Of a stretch of 7,089 nucleotides of DNA, positions 6,151 to 7,089 are shown one piece after another. A program made the translations under genes and the position numbers. The DNA is from Chloroflexota bacterium (GTDB taxonomy: Bacteria > Chloroflexota > Anaerolineae > B4-G1). The notes under the pieces are model-generated. The model ran no database searches, was not told where the DNA came from, and saw nothing but the letters and a program-made list of their open reading frames with translations. Position 1 is the stretch's first letter, and every line of letters begins with the position of its first letter. The stretch is taken from the NCBI GenBank assembly GCA_003648125.1, contig QMOE01000114.1, forward strand, positions 1 through 7,089, given 5' to 3'.

Positions 6151-6204
6151 GAACAATTTGAAGGAGGGAAAGGTATGAAACGCACGTTTTGGTTCCCGGT
6201 GGCA

Positions 6205-6312
6205 GCAGGGCTTGCCCCTGTCCTGGGCGACCGCGAGGGTCGCCCCTACGTCAGGCGCGTCGCGCCCGTGGGGCAATTCGTGCATTCGTGCCTTATTCGT
6301 GGACGGCCCGTG
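6205..6312. repeat. Mosaic repeat module A, copy 1 (108 bp)
   Basis: This module recurs at 6453-6552 with a single base difference (G at 6235 versus A at 6483) plus an 8-bp extra unit. It contains a hairpin GGGCGACC (6225-6232) / GGTCGCCC (6238-6245), a short CAGGG/CCCTG hairpin near its left end and a GGCGCG-T-CGCGCC palindrome. Towards the right end the octamer ATTCGTGC is tandemly duplicated (copy 2 has one), which is a sign of slippage. It is non-coding in origin. Confidence 0.9.
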
Positions 6313-6350
6313 ACGCGGGCGGTAGGGGCGCACCTGCGTGTGCGCCCGCG
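6312..6350. repeat. Mosaic repeat module B with GC-rich hairpin
   Basis: The 14-mer GACGCGGGCGGTAG (6312-6325) recurs at 6437-6450, where it is joined to a different module. Here it is followed by a perfect 8-bp hairpin, GGGCGCAC (6326-6333) / GTGCGCCC (6340-6347), with a 6-base loop. No T-tract follows, so it is not a terminator on this strand. Confidence 0.8.
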
Positions 6351-6365
6351 CAGGCCGGGAAAGGG

Positions 6366-6395
6366 ACGCAGATTAACGCAGAAAAACGCTGATTG
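6366..6395. repeat. Mosaic repeat module C: three 10-bp units
   Basis: Three imperfect decamers stand in tandem: ACGCAGATTA (6366-6375), ACGCAGAAAA (6376-6385) and ACGCTGATTG (6386-6395). Each starts ACGC and the period is one helical turn. It is AT-richer than its surroundings. I recall similar decamer arrays from intergenic regions of other bacteria, but cannot confirm this here. Confidence 0.7.
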
Positions 6396-6411
6396 GGCCG
6401 AAAATATGGTT

Positions 6412-6435
6412 GCGCCGGAATCCCCATTCCGGCGC
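6412..6435. repeat. Mosaic repeat module D: perfect 10-bp palindrome
   Basis: GCGCCGGAAT (6412-6421) pairs perfectly with ATTCCGGCGC (6426-6435) around the loop CCCC. There is no T-run on either side, so it is unlikely to be an intrinsic terminator. It lies between the decamer array and the second copy of the 14-mer junction. Confidence 0.8.
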
Positions 6436-6452
6436 GGACGCGGGCGGTAGAG

Positions 6453-6552
6453 GCAGGGCTTGCCCCTGTCCTGGGCGACCGCAAGGGTCGCCCCTACGTC
6501 AGGCGCGTCGCGCCCGTGGGGCAATTCGTGCCTTATTCGTGGACGGCCCGTG
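6453..6552. repeat. Mosaic repeat module A, copy 2 (100 bp)
   Basis: This direct repeat of 6205-6312 has 99 of 100 aligned bases identical and lacks one ATTCGTGC octamer. The hairpin is conserved (GGGCGACC 6473-6480 / GGTCGCCC 6486-6493). The only substitution falls in its loop (GCGAG versus GCAAG), so the stem is kept. It is followed by another TTCGTGCC at 6553-6560. The direct orientation, 248 bp apart, would allow deletion or duplication of modules B-D by recombination. Confidence 0.9.
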
Positions 6553-6612
6553 TTCGTGCCAGGCTCGATGCTAGATGACATATCATCCAAGTGGAACAAG
6601 GAGGTCAAAACG
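6553..6612 (+). promoter_or_regulatory. Leader of the beta-helix gene with near-perfect ribosome binding site
   Basis: AAGGAGGT (6598-6605) lies 7 bases before ATG 6613 and fixes that start. A weak -10-like TATCAT (6581-6586) has no convincing -35 and no TGTCAG repeats. Whether this gene has its own promoter or relies on read-through across the repeats is undecided. Confidence 0.5.
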
Positions 6613-7089
6613 ATGAGCAAGCACAGATGGAAACGGTATCTGGTCCTGCCGGTCAGCCTGCTGGCGGCCGGGGTGCTGTTCTGGCTGCTGGTGGCGCTGC
6701 CGACGGCGGCGGCGGATACGACGGCCACCGTGCGCTACGTGGCCCCCGGCGGAAATTGCGGCGGCGCGTCCCCCTGCTACGCCAGCATCCAGGCGGCGGT
6801 GGACGCGGCCCAGGACGGCGACGAGATCCGCATCGCCCAGGGGACCTATACCGGCGTCAGCACCGAGAACGGCGTCACCGCCCTGGTCCATCTGTACCAG
6901 CAGGACATGTACCTGACCCTACGCGGCGGCTACACCACCTCCGATTGGGAACAGGCCGACCCGACGGCCCATCCCGCCGTGCTGGATGCCCAGGGGCAGG
7001 GCGTGGGGGTTTATGTAAAATGTATCGGCTGCGGCGCGGACGTGCCCCTCGACGGGCTCCACATCACCGGCGGCTATGCCAGCGAATCG
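6613..7089 (+). CDS. Secreted protein, probable right-handed beta-helix family, N-terminal part
   Basis: The frame is open from ATG 6613 to the window end (159 residues) and the 3' end is missing. A signal peptide is clear: the basic start 'MSKHRWKRY', then hydrophobic 'LVLPVSLLAAGVLFWLLVAL', with cleavage likely near 'PTAAA-D' about residue 34. The mature part starts 'TVRYVAPGGNC', then 'CYASIQAAVDAAQDGDEIRI' and 'AQGTYTGV'. This is the usual entry of secreted polysaccharide-lyase-like or polymorphic-outer-membrane-like beta-helix proteins, where the strand-rich coil region follows. 'LTLRGGYTTSDWEQADP' and 'LDAQGQGVGVYVKC...LDGLHITGG' look like the first coils, with the 'LDGLHITGG' rung typical of PbH1 repeats. 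Cysteines at 'NCGGASPC' and 'CIGC' may form disulfides. It is probably surface-exposed or released; the ligand or substrate is unknown. Confidence 0.85.
   Translation, partial: MSKHRWKRYLVLPVSLLAAGVLFWLLVALPTAAADTTATVRYVAPGGNCGGASPCYASIQAAVDAAQDGDEIRIAQGTYTGVSTENGVTALVHLYQQDMYLTLRGGYTTSDWEQADPTAHPAVLDAQGQGVGVYVKCIGCGADVPLDGLHITGGYASES

Larger units (their letters stand above)
6175..6450 (+). pseudogene. Remnant of an exported-protein gene overrun by repeats
   Basis: A very good ribosome binding site, AAGGAGG (6161-6167), stands 7 bases before ATG 6175, only 24 bases after the propeller gene's stop. The first ten codons read 'MKRTFWFPVA', like the start of a signal peptide. From 6205 on, the DNA is a mosaic of repeats that recur at 6453, so the remaining 81 codons to TAG 6448-6450 are translated repeat ('GLAPVLGDREGRPYVRR' and onward). 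They are arginine- and proline-rich with no hydrophobic core. The most likely reading is a third operon gene whose body has been lost or displaced by the repeat cluster, leaving initiation signals without a gene. A short repeat-derived peptide could still be made. The original product cannot be identified. Confidence 0.55.

Noticed and set aside
6366..6395. Decamer array as a CRISPR or origin iteron array
   Set aside because: There are only three imperfect units without spacers, and no cas, rep or dnaA-type gene or DnaA box cluster nearby.
6412..6435. Palindrome as an intrinsic terminator for the propeller operon
   Set aside because: The stem is perfect but no T-run follows on either strand, and it is embedded in a repeat cluster.
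1..7089. tRNA, rRNA, riboswitch, integrase or insertion-sequence genes
   Set aside because: None seen: no cloverleaf-like segment, no conserved aptamer pattern and no transposase motif in any frame I read.

Overview
The window is GC-rich and every gene I can support lies on the + strand. The likely host is an uncultured Chloroflexota bacterium, probably of the Anaerolineae. Four things point that way: a SARP/BTAD regulator with its DNA-binding domain at the C-terminus, a secreted SBBP beta-propeller protein with a DUF11-like domain and an 'IYLPLV' tail, a secreted beta-helix protein, and mosaic palindromic intergenic repeats. This assignment is inference; there is no rRNA or marker gene.

Layout. 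Positions 1-1313 hold the 3' end of a short-chain dehydrogenase/reductase gene. A nitrilase-superfamily amidohydrolase overlaps it by 4 bp. Positions 1301-3268 hold a 655-residue TPR + winged-helix + BTAD regulator that overlaps the hydrolase by 13 bp. These three look like one translationally coupled operon, closed by a strong intrinsic terminator at 3283-3318. Immediately after the terminator's T-tract come two direct repeats of TGTCAG with an 11-bp period, then an extended -10 (TGCTATACT). This is the architecture of a SARP-controlled promoter, and the SARP-like gene lies directly upstream. The promoter drives a 73-residue protein of unknown function (3374-3595) and an overlapping secreted protein of 864 residues (3556-6150). 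The latter has a signal peptide, a DUF7948-like N-terminal domain, exactly seven SBBP repeats, a DUF11-like domain and a C-terminal YLPLV-type tail.

A palindromic REP-like element (3795-3857) sits in frame inside the secreted-protein gene. Downstream, at 6175, a good ribosome binding site and the first ten codons of another gene run into a roughly 350-bp mosaic of repeats (6205-6552), bounded by two nearly identical copies of a 100-108 bp module. The window ends inside another secreted protein gene (from 6613), probably a right-handed beta-helix protein.

Overall picture: a small metabolic operon carrying a SARP-type activator, next to a promoter that activator could plausibly control, driving a small unknown protein plus a cell-surface or secreted beta-propeller, followed by a repeat-eroded exported-protein region. 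The regulator-operator-small-protein-propeller unit is the most interesting candidate for an undescribed system. The link between regulator and operator is inference from spacing and position only.
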